A stretch of 64,000 nt of DNA from Flavobacterium sp. MDT1-60 (GTDB lineage Bacteria; Bacteroidota; Bacteroidia; Flavobacteriales; Flavobacteriaceae): the NCBI RefSeq assembly GCF_014844035.1, contig NZ_CP062159.1, positions 2,666,001 through 2,730,000 on the forward strand, given 5' to 3'. Positions 52,449-61,066 of this stretch are shown here, piece by piece. The notes under the pieces are model-generated. The model saw only the letters and a program-made list of their open reading frames with translations, was not told the origin of the DNA and did not search any database. The position numbers and the translations under genes were made by a program. Position 1 is the stretch's first letter; each line of letters starts with the position of its first letter.

Positions 52449-52817
52449 TGTCGGTTTTTCTAATTATAATATAATTTCATTATAATTTTTTCTTATTTTG
52501 CCATAGAGAATATTAAAATAGCTGTAGAATAAGGGTTTACGAAAGGTTTTATATTTTCTGAAAGTCTAATTTTAATTAAAGTTTAACTAAAATTCAGTTC
52601 CGATTAAGATCATTTGGATACTTTTTAATTCAGAAAAACGTCTCATTTTCTTCGTGACGAATAAAAATTCGTTCAAAATTTAAAATAATTTGATTTTTTA
52701 GGAGCAGAAGTTTCCATATTCTCAAACGTTTAGTCCCGCTATCCGCTATATTCCCGATTAACAAAAACTACGGCTAAAAAGCCTTGTTTTTCTAAATCGG
52801 GAGATACCGCTTCTATC

Positions 52818-54253
52818 CTACCGTCTGGACACAAATATTTATATTTGGCAAAAAATAAATTTTGAGAGAAAGACAATTAAGCGATATAAAGGATCAGCGT
52901 TTATTAAAGAGAGGAAACATAATTTTAGACAAATTATTTAAGAATAGTGTTCATTCGATTCGTCAAATTACTCAAAGTGATTCTGAAGCAAAATCTTTTT
53001 ACCGTTTTTTGCAAAATGATAATGTTTCCGAATCAGATATTATACGCAATATGAGGGCTAATTGCGTTTCATCTTGCTCAAACAAAGTTCTTTTGTGTAT
53101 TCAGGATACTACCGAAGTTAATTTATACAACCATAAAAACAGAGTAAAAAAGGATCATTACATTGGTACAACCAATGCCGTTAAGGGAGGTATTGGATTT
53201 TTACTTCATCCCAGTTTTGTTTTAGATGCTCAGACATTAGTTCCCTATGGTTTTTCTGATGTCAGGATATGGAATCGACCTTTGGAGAAACTAACTAAAA
53301 AACAGCGGGATTATAATAAACTTCCAATAGAAGAAAAAGAATCTTATAAATGGATAGAATCTTCACAAAACTCAAAAAAGGTATTAAGTCAAGCAAAAGA
53401 AATTATAATCATTCAGGATAGAGAAGGTGATATTTATGAGCAATTTGGGATTGTTCCCGACCAAAAAACACATCTATTAGTTCGAGCAAGAGCCAATAGA
53501 ACTCTTTCAAATAAGACAAAACTTTTTGATTATATCGCAAACCAACCACCCAGAGGAACTTATTGTATAGAATTGGAGGGCGACAAGAGAAGAAATATAA
53601 AAAAGCGAGAAGCAATTTTAGAAGTTCGCTACTCTGGAGTAACAATAAACAAAAATGATTTAAGTTCTAAAACTGCTCCGCAAAATATCACACTTAATAT
53701 CATAGAAGCCAAAGAAATAAATACCGATGTTGAAAATCCAATATGTTGGAGATTATTGACCACTATAAATATTGAGAATTTAGAAACAGCTTTGAACTGT
53801 ATTTCTTGGTATACTTGCCGCTGGGTTATAGAAGAGATTTTTAGAATCTTAAAAAAAGAAGGCTTTAACATAGAGGCAAGTGAATTGACTTATGCTAAAT
53901 CGATTCGCAAACTTTCCTTACTGATGATGGAAACTATTGTGAAGTTATTTTTAATGCAAATAGCCTATAATTGTCCTGAAGAAGAAATAGAATCCAGTAG
54001 TTGCTTTTCAGAAGATGAAATAAAATGTCTGGAATATCAAATAATAGCTTTAGAAGGGAAGACTGAGAGATTGAAAAACCCATATTTAAGTAAAGATTTA
54101 AAACGATATGTTTGGGCAATTGCCAGATTGGGTGGATGGAAAGGATATGCTTCAGAACGCAAACCTGGAATAACTACATTTTGGATTGGAATGCAGAAAT
54201 TTACTTCAATTATGCAAGGATGGCAACTATTCCAAGATGTGTCCAGACGGTAG
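52818..54253 (+). mobile_element. Complete IS4-family insertion sequence, 1436 bp
   Basis: Perfect 16-bp terminal inverted repeats: CTACCGTCTGGACACA at 52818-52833 and its reverse complement at 54238-54253. A 9-bp direct duplication GCTTCTATC flanks it (52809-52817 and 54254-54262). It carries one intact transposase gene and no passenger gene. Removing it and one duplication restores a palindromic element seen elsewhere in the window. Intact ends and frame suggest recent, possibly active, insertion. Confidence 0.95.
52862..54253 (+). CDS. IS4-family (DDE) transposase
   Basis: 463 residues from a TTG at 52862, just inside the left repeat (an ATT at 52859 is the only other upstream option, after a stop). 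The IS4 DDE residues are visible: CIQDTTEVNL (first Asp), IIQDREGDIYEQF (second Asp) and the WVIEEIFRILKKEGFNIE block (Glu of the YREK-like motif). Its TAG stop is formed by the last three bases of the right inverted repeat. It cuts and pastes the element. Confidence 0.93.
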   Translation: MRERQLSDIKDQRLLKRGNIILDKLFKNSVHSIRQITQSDSEAKSFYRFLQNDNVSESDIIRNMRANCVSSCSNKVLLCIQDTTEVNLYNHKNRVKKDHYIGTTNAVKGGIGFLLHPSFVLDAQTLVPYGFSDVRIWNRPLEKLTKKQRDYNKLPIEEKESYKWIESSQNSKKVLSQAKEIIIIQDREGDIYEQFGIVPDQKTHLLVRARANRTLSNKTKLFDYIANQPPRGTYCIELEGDKRRNIKKREAILEVRYSGVTINKNDLSSKTAPQNITLNIIEAKEINTDVENPICWRLLTTINIENLETALNCISWYTCRWVIEEIFRILKKEGFNIEASELTYAKSIRKLSLLMMETIVKLFLMQIAYNCPEEEIESSSCFSEDEIKCLEYQIIALEGKTERLKNPYLSKDLKRYVWAIARLGGWKGYASERKPGITTFWIGMQKFTSIMQGWQLFQDVSRR

Positions 54254-54374
54254 GCTTCTATCGGGGCTAGACGAGAGGTTCAGTTTTCATAAAATGATAC
54301 TAAAAAAATGCAAAACTATACGTTAAACTGGACTTTAGTCCATTTAAAATATATAAAGATTTCGTTTTAATAAT

Positions 54375-55313
54375 TCATTCTGATTTAGAAACGATATAAG
54401 AAGCTCTTATTTTCTCATTCACATTATTATAAAATGGAGTTTGAATTCCGTATTTATTGGCATTTTCAATTACATAATCAACCAAAAATTGTTTTTCAGT
54501 CTGATTGTTGTTTTCAAAATCCAATTGCAAAGACGATTTCGATTCAAATGGAAATTTAGTCAATAAATTTTTAGCGGTTTCAATGTCTTCGTTTGTCAAA
54601 CTGATATTGTTTCTGAGAGCAAGCAATTGAATCTCAATCATCATATTCTCCAAAATATGCATTAAATTTTGATCTTCCAAAAGTTCACCAAAACTAACTT
54701 TATAAGCAGAAGTTATGGCTGCAACCGGCGCAACAAACAAATATTTCTTCCATAACGTTTCATTAATATTTTCCAGATAAGTAATGTCCAGACCTCCAGC
54801 TGCTAATAAATCGATCAAAGGTTTATTTTCTTTTCCGCCAACGAAAATTTTTCCGGGACCACCAACATGCTGTATATGTCCTGGTTTCTTTACATTCGAA
54901 GCAACATAAATACAACCTTCCATAATTTGACCTGAGTGAGGTAATGTCTCACGGATAATTTCTTTGGCATTTACCACGTTTTGCAAAGTGATTATAATAG
55001 TCTCAGCATTTATACAATCTTTATAAGTAGACAACACATCTTTTATGGAATAAGATTTCGATGTAAGGATTAATACATCCAAAATTCCTATTTCTGCCGG
55101 ATTATCAGATACTAAATTAGGAAATAGTATTTCTGTTTCGCCTTTAGATTCAAACAATAAACCTTCATTTTGAATGGCGTTTTTAGTTTCGCCTCTGCAA
55201 ATAAAAATGATTTTGGTCGTACTGTCTTTGTATTTTTTTACCAATGGAGCACCAACAAATCCGCCGATTCCACCAATTCCAAGTATTCCTATTTTTATTG
55301 TTTCTGAGTTCAT
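54375..55313 (-). CDS. Ketopantoate reductase-like (ApbA/PanE family) oxidoreductase
   Basis: 312 residues. An N-terminal dinucleotide-binding fold (IGILGIGGIGGFVGAPLVKKY) precedes a helical C-terminal ketopantoate-reductase domain (NETLWKKYLFVAPVAAITSAYKVSFGELL). Family members reduce ketopantoate with NADPH in pantothenate synthesis, but many paralogs act on other 2-keto acids, so I give no gene symbol. It is divergent from an AraC regulator 98 bp away, which may control it. Confidence 0.85.
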   Translation of the reverse strand: MNSETIKIGILGIGGIGGFVGAPLVKKYKDSTTKIIFICRGETKNAIQNEGLLFESKGETEILFPNLVSDNPAEIGILDVLILTSKSYSIKDVLSTYKDCINAETIIITLQNVVNAKEIIRETLPHSGQIMEGCIYVASNVKKPGHIQHVGGPGKIFVGGKENKPLIDLLAAGGLDITYLENINETLWKKYLFVAPVAAITSAYKVSFGELLEDQNLMHILENMMIEIQLLALRNNISLTNEDIETAKNLLTKFPFESKSSLQLDFENNNQTEKQFLVDYVIENANKYGIQTPFYNNVNEKIRASYIVSKSE

Positions 55314-55388
55314 GTTGTCGTTTTAGGTTTTAATTATCGATGCAAAGTAAGTGCGTTAAGTTTTATTATAGGATGTAAAAATATAGGT

Positions 55389-55396
55389 TATATTTG
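55389..55396 (+). promoter_or_regulatory. Candidate -7 element (TATATTTG) of the AraC gene
   Basis: An exact TAnnTTTG match 15 bp before the ATG at 55412. Confidence 0.5.
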
Positions 55397-55411
55397 TAAA
55401 AATTAAGGATT

Positions 55412-56248
55412 ATGAAAGACACCTTTTTTATATACAAAGATTTCGAAATTTATTCTGTCGAAGAATTGACGTGGAAGAAGGAAGTCCACCGACACAATTT
55501 TTTCGAATTACTCTACATTGAATACGGAAAAGGAAATCACATCTTAAATTCAATTCATCACGATTATAAAGAACACGATATTTATTTGCTCACGCCAAAA
55601 GATTATCATTCGTTTAAAACCCTAAAACCAACAAAGTTTCATTGCCTGCGCTTTTTACCTAATTTCTTTTCGAATAAAAAAGAAATCGAAGAGATCGAAA
55701 AATTGTTTTATTACCACAATCAAACCAATGGAAATTTAATTTTTCTTGAAGATGATAAAGCGTTTTGCGAAATACTTATTGTAAAAATATTAGACGAAGT
55801 TGCCAAACCAAAAGGGCAAAACGAACTTATAATCAAAAGTTTAATGACGGCATTGATTCAAATAATTCGCCGAAATGCCGCTTTAAATGAAAACAATTTA
55901 AATTTACAAACTACTGAAATATTAAAGATTGATACAATTTTAAGCTATATTCGATCAAACATTGCAAACCCGCATTTGCTGAAGAAAAAAGAAATGTCCA
56001 GTCATTTTAATGTTTCGATCCATTACATTGGCGAATATTTTAAAAATCATTTAAATATTACTTTAAGAGATTATATTGTGCAGACCAAGCTTAAAGTTGT
56101 AACCGAAAAAATGACCAAAAGCAATTTAACTTTTTCAGAAATTGGTAACGATTTAGGTTTTATTGATAGTAGTCATTTTAATAAATTCATGATGAAAAGC
56201 ACCGGAATCTCACCATCCGAATTTAAAAAATCGTTAAGCATTTCTTAG
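55412..56248 (+). CDS. AraC-family regulator with cupin sensor domain
   Basis: 278 residues. The N-terminal cupin-like arm (WKKEVHRHNFFELLYIEYGKGNHILN, HDIYLLTPKDYHSFKTL) precedes two helix-turn-helix units at the C-terminus (LLKKKEMSSHFNVSIHYIGEYFKNHLNITLRDY and LTFSEIGNDLGFIDSSHFNKFMMKSTGISPSEF). Divergent from the ketopantoate-reductase-like gene, so it may regulate it. Confidence 0.9.
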   Translation: MKDTFFIYKDFEIYSVEELTWKKEVHRHNFFELLYIEYGKGNHILNSIHHDYKEHDIYLLTPKDYHSFKTLKPTKFHCLRFLPNFFSNKKEIEEIEKLFYYHNQTNGNLIFLEDDKAFCEILIVKILDEVAKPKGQNELIIKSLMTALIQIIRRNAALNENNLNLQTTEILKIDTILSYIRSNIANPHLLKKKEMSSHFNVSIHYIGEYFKNHLNITLRDYIVQTKLKVVTEKMTKSNLTFSEIGNDLGFIDSSHFNKFMMKSTGISPSEFKKSLSIS

Positions 56249-56286
56249 CAGCAATATCCTCTGCTAAGAAATACTTTATTTCACTT

Positions 56287-57207
56287 TTATTTAACCAAAT
56301 CCATTTCGACATGCTCAATTCCGGCATCCAGGAAATAATTATTGGTTTGTGTAAATCCGTTTTTAATATAAAACGGACTGGCATTGACCTGCGCATAAAG
56401 GTAAATCTTCTTTTCGTCGCGTAAATCTTCCACAATTTTTTTCAGAATAGCTTCTCCAACTTTTTTTCCGCGATAAGTACTCAAAACCGCAATACGTTCA
56501 ATTTTTGCTCCTTTCTCCATAATTCTGTAGCGCGCCGTTCCGGCAGGCAAACCGTTTACCGTTGCGAGATAATGAATCGCCTCGGCATCATCCATAGATT
56601 CGCGTTCCTGCGATACATTTTGCTCTTCAACAAAAACTTGCCTTCTAATAGCAAATGCGATCGATTCTAGTTTAGGATCTTCAATTTTCTCTACTTTAAT
56701 ATCATTAACTATTGCTTTTTCAGGAGTATTAAGGCTCATTTCTTTAATTGTTGTCATTCGGTCAAAAAGGTTTTTTGTTTTTAAGTTTTGATTTACTTCG
56801 TTTATGGCTTTGTACAAATTATTCTCGGTATCAGTCAATTCCACTAAAGCCTGCGTCATAACAGCCCACAACGGTTGCAGTTGTTGTATGAGTTCATTTG
56901 CTTTTTCTGTGAGTGTGATCAGTCGTTTTCTTTCGTCTTTGGCATCTTTAGTAGAACCAATAAGTTCTTTTTTCTCTAATTCCTTCAAAAGAGAAATCGT
57001 CGTCGGATGAGAATACCCAATTTCCTGTGATAGTTCCACTACACTAATCGCCTTTCTTTGCGAAAGCACATAAATTACCGGAAACCATTTCGGTTCAAAA
57101 TCAATATTCTGACTCCTGTAAAATAGCTGTGCTTCTTTCCGCAAGTTCTCTGTCAAACGCTGCAAAAGATTCCCTAATACTAATGATTTTGATTTTTCTA
57201 ATACCAT
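56287..57207 (-). CDS. MarR regulator fused to GNAT acetyltransferase
   Basis: 306 residues. Residues 1-145 are a MarR winged helix (AISVVELSQEIGYSHPTTISLLKELEKKELIGSTKDAKDERKRLITLT). Residues about 165-306 are a GNAT domain (FAIRRQVFVEEQNVSQERE; the acetyl-CoA loop RIAVLSTYRGKKVGEAILKKIV; YLYAQVNASPFYIKNGF). Such fusions exist as bifunctional regulator/acetyltransferases. An effector or substrate is unknown. It stands alone. Confidence 0.88.
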   Translation of the reverse strand: MVLEKSKSLVLGNLLQRLTENLRKEAQLFYRSQNIDFEPKWFPVIYVLSQRKAISVVELSQEIGYSHPTTISLLKELEKKELIGSTKDAKDERKRLITLTEKANELIQQLQPLWAVMTQALVELTDTENNLYKAINEVNQNLKTKNLFDRMTTIKEMSLNTPEKAIVNDIKVEKIEDPKLESIAFAIRRQVFVEEQNVSQERESMDDAEAIHYLATVNGLPAGTARYRIMEKGAKIERIAVLSTYRGKKVGEAILKKIVEDLRDEKKIYLYAQVNASPFYIKNGFTQTNNYFLDAGIEHVEMDLVK

Positions 57208-57312
57208 AACAAATAATTTGTATGCAAATTTACGTAGTTAACTACATATGTTCAAAATCAAAAGTGAAATTTAAGTTTTATTTATAATGTTTGGGTTTCT
57301 AAAATGGGTGTA

Positions 57313-58236
57313 TTATTTCATTCCCCGAACGTTCATTTCTAACGTATAAACACTTTTACCGGCAGTAATAAATAATGTTTTAAATTTTTTCCCTCCAAAA
57401 CAAACGTTTGCTGTCCACGGTTCAGGAACCTCAATATGGGTTATTTTTTCTCCCTGTGGATTAAATACGGTAACTCCTTTTCCGGTTAAGTAAATGTTTC
57501 CGGATTCGTCTATTGTCATTCCATCTGAACCGGATTCCGTAAACAGCGTTTTTTTGCCTAAAGAACCATCACTGTTGATGGTGTAAGAGTACGTTTTATT
57601 TGCCGATATATCCGCTACGAATAACGTTTTTCCATCCGAAGTCCCAATAATTCCATTGGGTTTTACAAGCTCATCGTCAACGTTAATAATTTTGGATTTA
57701 TCCGGAGATAAATAGTAAACACATTCTTTCTCTATTTCTTTGGAGGTATGTATCCAGTAATCTCTTTTGTAAAAAGGATCAGTAAAATAGATACCGCCTT
57801 TTGGATCTACCCAAAGATCATTGGGGCCATTCAGCCTTTTTCCTTCGTAGTTGTTTATTAGTACAGTAGTATTTTTGTTTTGGTCTATTTTCCAAATTTC
57901 ATTTTTTTCATCGGCACAAGCCAAAAGGTAGCCTTCGTGATCAAAGTACAAACCGTTAGCTCTTCCTGCATTTTCCATAAAAACAGAAAGTTCGCCATTA
58001 ACGGACCATTTCATGATTCTGTTATTAGGCTGATCGGTAAAATAAATATTTCCTTTTTTATCTGCGGCAGGTCCTTCGGTAAAACTGTATTGATCGGATA
58101 GTTTTGTCAGAACTGCGCCTTTTGCAATTAAGTTATGGTTTTTTTCTGCTGATAGCTGAGCGTATATAAAATTTGTAAAAGTAAAAGCAATAACAAATAG
58201 AAGGTGTGATTTTATTTTAAGTTGGAATGGAGTCAT
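57313..58236 (-). CDS. Secreted SMP-30/gluconolactonase-like protein
   Basis: 307 residues with a signal peptide (LLFVIAFTFTNFIYA). The six-bladed propeller is recognised by SFTEGPAADKKGNIYFTDQPNNRIMKW, GRANGLYFDHEGYLLACADEKNEIW, RLNGPNDLWVDPKGGIYFTDPFY and KPNGIIGTSDGKTLFVADI, which hold the Glu, Asn and Asp metal ligands of the family. It would hydrolyse a sugar lactone in the periplasm. Confidence 0.88.
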   Translation of the reverse strand: MTPFQLKIKSHLLFVIAFTFTNFIYAQLSAEKNHNLIAKGAVLTKLSDQYSFTEGPAADKKGNIYFTDQPNNRIMKWSVNGELSVFMENAGRANGLYFDHEGYLLACADEKNEIWKIDQNKNTTVLINNYEGKRLNGPNDLWVDPKGGIYFTDPFYKRDYWIHTSKEIEKECVYYLSPDKSKIINVDDELVKPNGIIGTSDGKTLFVADISANKTYSYTINSDGSLGKKTLFTESGSDGMTIDESGNIYLTGKGVTVFNPQGEKITHIEVPEPWTANVCFGGKKFKTLFITAGKSVYTLEMNVRGMK

Positions 58237-58348
58237 ATAGGTTGCTTTAAAAAAAATGAAAGGCTAATATACTATGATTTATATAGTTCTCAAGTTAATT
58301 TCTTTGTGTTCATAAGTAAGATTCACTTGCTAGTATTGAGGATATTCT

Positions 58349-58468
58349 TTTTTAGGAGCAGAAGAGTTATTTTTTTTAAGACGACCTGTCCCGCTATCCG
58401 TTTCAATCTTTTGTGTCGAACCCCGCCACAAAAGGATTTACACTTCTATCGGGGCTAGACTAGAGGTT
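58349..58468. repeat. Palindromic spacer element copy C
   Basis: TTTTTTAGGAGCAGAAG, then TCCCGCTATCCG, a hairpin core TTTTGTG...CACAAAA, and ACTTCTATCGGGGCTAGAC plus TAGAGGTTT. Ends match copies A and B; the core differs. Confidence 0.85.
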
Positions 58469-58504
58469 TGTTTTTTATAAGATTTAGGAAATGTCCTTAG
58501 GAGA

Positions 58505-59023
58505 TCATTCAATCTTGGTCAATTTAATACTGTCGTTAATATTTCTAAAACCATAGAAGTATCCCTTTTTTATGTAATATTTTGTAGAGTCAGTTGTTAA
58601 ATAATGTTCATTTCCTCTTGTTATAAATTTCCCGTCCAAAAAACCAGTTGATGAGCCTGGATCAGTACTTTCACTAATGCTAAAAGTATTGTCTAGTTTC
58701 CAATGGTTTATTTAAAATACTGTATCTTTTATATTAAACTTCCAGCTCTCAACTATTTTTTGTTGATGTATGTTAATTGCATTAATAAATAAAAAATACA
58801 TTAGGACAGCAGAAATGAAAGAGTTGATTACAAAAGCTTTTGTATACTCTCGTTTTATAAAATAAAGGACTAAAGCAATAAGAAGATTTATTAAAATTAC
58901 ATATGGAATTAATAATAAAAGCACCAGAGAACTACTAGGATCTGGTTCGTTTTCTTTTAGCCAAAACCAAATAATTATAAAGTCAATGATCGTGAGTAGT
59001 ACTAGTTTTATAAGTAGTTTCAT
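58505..59023 (-). pseudogene. Small membrane protein gene interrupted by an in-frame TAA
   Basis: The start at 59023 encodes MKLLIKLVLLTIIDFIIIWF and further hydrophobic helices (about three) with a KEYTKAF loop, ending at TAA 58712-58714 after 103 codons (SWKFNIKDTVF). The same frame continues in coding style for 68 codons (INHWKLDNTFSISESTDPGS... INDSIKLTKIE) to a TGA at 58505-58507. The second half reads as a soluble domain with no start codon of its own. A nonsense mutation or base error is likely; family not recognised. Confidence 0.65.
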
Positions 59024-59096
59024 GTATTTTTTTGTATTGCAACTTTATTATTAATTTAGAAGCGTAGATTATAGAAATATAGACTTTAAATATGAT

Positions 59097-59324
59097 TTAT
59101 AGCTTATAACTATTTTTCAAATCAGTATAAATTGTTTCAGCATCTTTATATAAATTTTTATTTAAATTAATTTGACTATCTAAAACTTGCTGCTGTTCAG
59201 CAGTTAGCTCATAAGATTTTATATTTGCGATCTCAAATTTTATCTTCATTGATTTCATAAAAGTTTTTACAGCTTCTATCTGAGAAGTATCTTCGGTATA
59301 TATTGTGATATTAATTGGGTGCAT
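59097..59324 (-). CDS. DUF2683-like small protein (75 aa)
   Basis: 75 residues (MHPINITIYTEDTSQIEAVK then TFMKSMKIKFEIANIKSYELT...). The pattern of a beta strand, a helix with MKSMKIKFE and a Lys/Asn-rich tail matches DUF2683-type proteins, which sometimes act as antitoxins. No toxin gene is beside it, so that role is not supported here. Confidence 0.6.
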   Translation of the reverse strand: MHPINITIYTEDTSQIEAVKTFMKSMKIKFEIANIKSYELTAEQQQVLDSQINLNKNLYKDAETIYTDLKNSYKL

Positions 59325-59463
59325 GATTTAAAGCTTATTAAGTATAGATTGTTGGCACTGGAATTTGCAAGATTAATAAGTATATAAAAATAATAAATCC
59401 TAAAAGATAAACATGTACCAATTCATAACGAATTTGTACAATTCTCAAATCCTTCTTTGTGAA

Positions 59464-59471
59464 TATCTTTG
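59464..59471 (+). promoter_or_regulatory. Candidate -7 element (TATCTTTG) of the alcohol dehydrogenase gene
   Basis: An exact TAnnTTTG match 32 bp before the ATG at 59503. It argues against the longer frame that begins at 59413. Confidence 0.5.
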
Positions 59472-59502
59472 TGTTATTAGTTTAAATCAAAAGATAAAAA
59501 AG

Positions 59503-60516
59503 ATGAAAGCAATAGGATTTAAAACCTCGTTACCCATAGATAAAGAAGATAGTTTCATTGAATTTGAAACTCCAAAACCAATTCCGGGAGCGCATGATTT
59601 GTTAGTTAAGATCGAAGCTGTTTCTGTTAATCCGGTTGATTTTAAAATTCGCCAGAATAGTGCCAAAGAAACTGTTTTAGAAACTCCAAAAATTATAGGC
59701 TGGGATGCTGTGGGAACTGTCGAAGCTGTTGGTGATCAGGTTAGTTTATTTAAAGTAGGAGACGAAGTTTTCTATGCAGGCGATATTACCAAACAAGGCA
59801 GTAATGCCGAATATCAAATTATTGAAGAACGTATTGTGGGTAGAAGGCCCAAATCACTTTCAACAGAACAGGCGGCCGCAATGCCGTTAACCGGTTTAAC
59901 AGCCTGGGAAATCTTATTTGACCGAATTCGTATCAATCCGGAGAAAGATAAAGGCAAAAGTATTTTAATCATTGGCGGCGCAGGCGGAGTAGGTTCGGTT
60001 GCCATTCAATTGGCCAAGAAAGTGGCGGGATTAACAGTAATCGCTACAGCTTCGCGTCCTGAATCTATCGAATGGTGTAAACAACAAGGCGCCGACTTCG
60101 TAGTAAATCATAAAAATTTGATTGAAGAAGTTCGTAATGCAGGTTTTCAGCAAGTTGATTTTATTTTGGATTTGGTTGACGCCAATCAGTATTGGAATGC
60201 ATTTACACAACTAATAAAACCTCAGGGACATATTGGTTCTATTAGTACTCCTGACGAAAATGTGAATCTTCTTCAATTAAAAAGTAAAAGTGTCAGTTTT
60301 CATTGGGAATCGATGTTTACACGCTCGACGTTTCAAACAGAAGACAGGATCAGGCAGCATCATATTTTAAACGAATTAGCCAATTTATTAGATAATGGTA
60401 CGATTCAGTCTACCTTAAAAACGACACTGAATGGTCTAACTGTTTCCAATTTCAAAAAAGCGCATGAGTTACTGGAATCAGGAACTACGATCGGAAAAAT
60501 TGCGATTAAATTTTAA
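59503..60516 (+). CDS. Medium-chain zinc-type alcohol dehydrogenase/quinone reductase-like
   Basis: 337 residues from ATG 59503 (MKAIGFKTSLPIDKEDSF). The GroES-like half contains VNPVDFKIR and IIGWDAVGTVEAVG. The Rossmann half has ILIIGGAGGVGSVAIQLAK (NADPH motif), with KKVAGLTVIATASRPES. Catalytic-zinc cysteines are absent, so it belongs to the quinone-oxidoreductase-like, zinc-free branch that reduces enones or quinones. Single gene. Confidence 0.88.
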   Translation: MKAIGFKTSLPIDKEDSFIEFETPKPIPGAHDLLVKIEAVSVNPVDFKIRQNSAKETVLETPKIIGWDAVGTVEAVGDQVSLFKVGDEVFYAGDITKQGSNAEYQIIEERIVGRRPKSLSTEQAAAMPLTGLTAWEILFDRIRINPEKDKGKSILIIGGAGGVGSVAIQLAKKVAGLTVIATASRPESIEWCKQQGADFVVNHKNLIEEVRNAGFQQVDFILDLVDANQYWNAFTQLIKPQGHIGSISTPDENVNLLQLKSKSVSFHWESMFTRSTFQTEDRIRQHHILNELANLLDNGTIQSTLKTTLNGLTVSNFKKAHELLESGTTIGKIAIKF

Positions 60517-60614
60517 AGGAAATTATAAAAACAAAAAGCAGGCTAATAAAGCTTGTTTTTTGTTTTTAGGAGCTGCGTAAAAGCATTTTTTGTATTATTA
60601 CAATAAAAAAGAAA

Positions 60615-61058
60615 ATGAAACTAGCCTCAACCATCACCATTGCAGTTCTTACATTATTCATACAGCAATCTGCACAAGCACAGGAAGTAAAAAAAGAAAC
60701 GACTTCAACAGAACCAAAATATACGATTGAAAATTGTGTTAACCACTTTGAATTAGACAAAGCCACCAAAACAAAAGTAGGTTATCAATATTGGTTTGCC
60801 GATAAAAACTTCACTCAGGAAAACACACTCAAAATGAGTATCGTCGAGCCTGGGAAATCAACACACGCTCCGCATCACCATGTCGAAGAAGAATTCTTTT
60901 TCATTCTCGAAGGTACAGCTCAATTCTATCTTGACGGAAAAACCATAACCGCTGGTCCCAATACCAGTTTTTATTGTCCCTCCAATATGGAACACGGAAT
61001 TAGTAATGTTGGAAAAACGGATTTGAAGTATTTGGTGATTAAGAAGGATTTGAAGTAG
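60615..61058 (+). CDS. Secreted cupin-domain protein
   Basis: 147 residues with a signal peptide (LASTITIAVLTLFIQQSAQA). The cupin motif 1 is visible: PGKSTHAPHHHVEEEFFFILEG (metal-binding His and Glu), and motif 2 is GPNTSFYCPSNMEHGISN. Mature protein probably binds a metal and small ligand in the periplasm. 8 bp before the gluconokinase gene, so likely in operon with it. Confidence 0.82.
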   Translation: MKLASTITIAVLTLFIQQSAQAQEVKKETTSTEPKYTIENCVNHFELDKATKTKVGYQYWFADKNFTQENTLKMSIVEPGKSTHAPHHHVEEEFFFILEGTAQFYLDGKTITAGPNTSFYCPSNMEHGISNVGKTDLKYLVIKKDLK

Positions 61059-61066
61059 TAAAAAAC

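Larger units (their letters stand above)
52407..52817. other. Spacer between TetR and the IS element, about 410 bp
   Basis: It contains the TetR promoter and operator at the left and the left part of palindromic element copy B at the right (from 52694). No gene seen in between. Confidence 0.55.
52694..54286. repeat. Palindromic spacer element copy B, split by an IS
   Basis: TTTTTTAGGAGCAGAAG at the left, TCCCGCTATCCGCT, then a hairpin core (CCCGATT...AATCGGG with inner GGCT/AGCC), then GATACCGCTTCTATC. The IS is inserted here. To the right the element continues TCGGGGCTAGACGAGAGGTT. Copies at 31772 and 58349 show the uninterrupted form. Confidence 0.8.

Noticed and set aside
52840..54253. 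Passenger or defence gene in the insertion sequence
   Set aside because: Only the transposase fits between the inverted repeats; no second frame is present.
59097..59324. Antitoxin of a toxin-antitoxin pair
   Set aside because: No toxin-like frame lies beside it.
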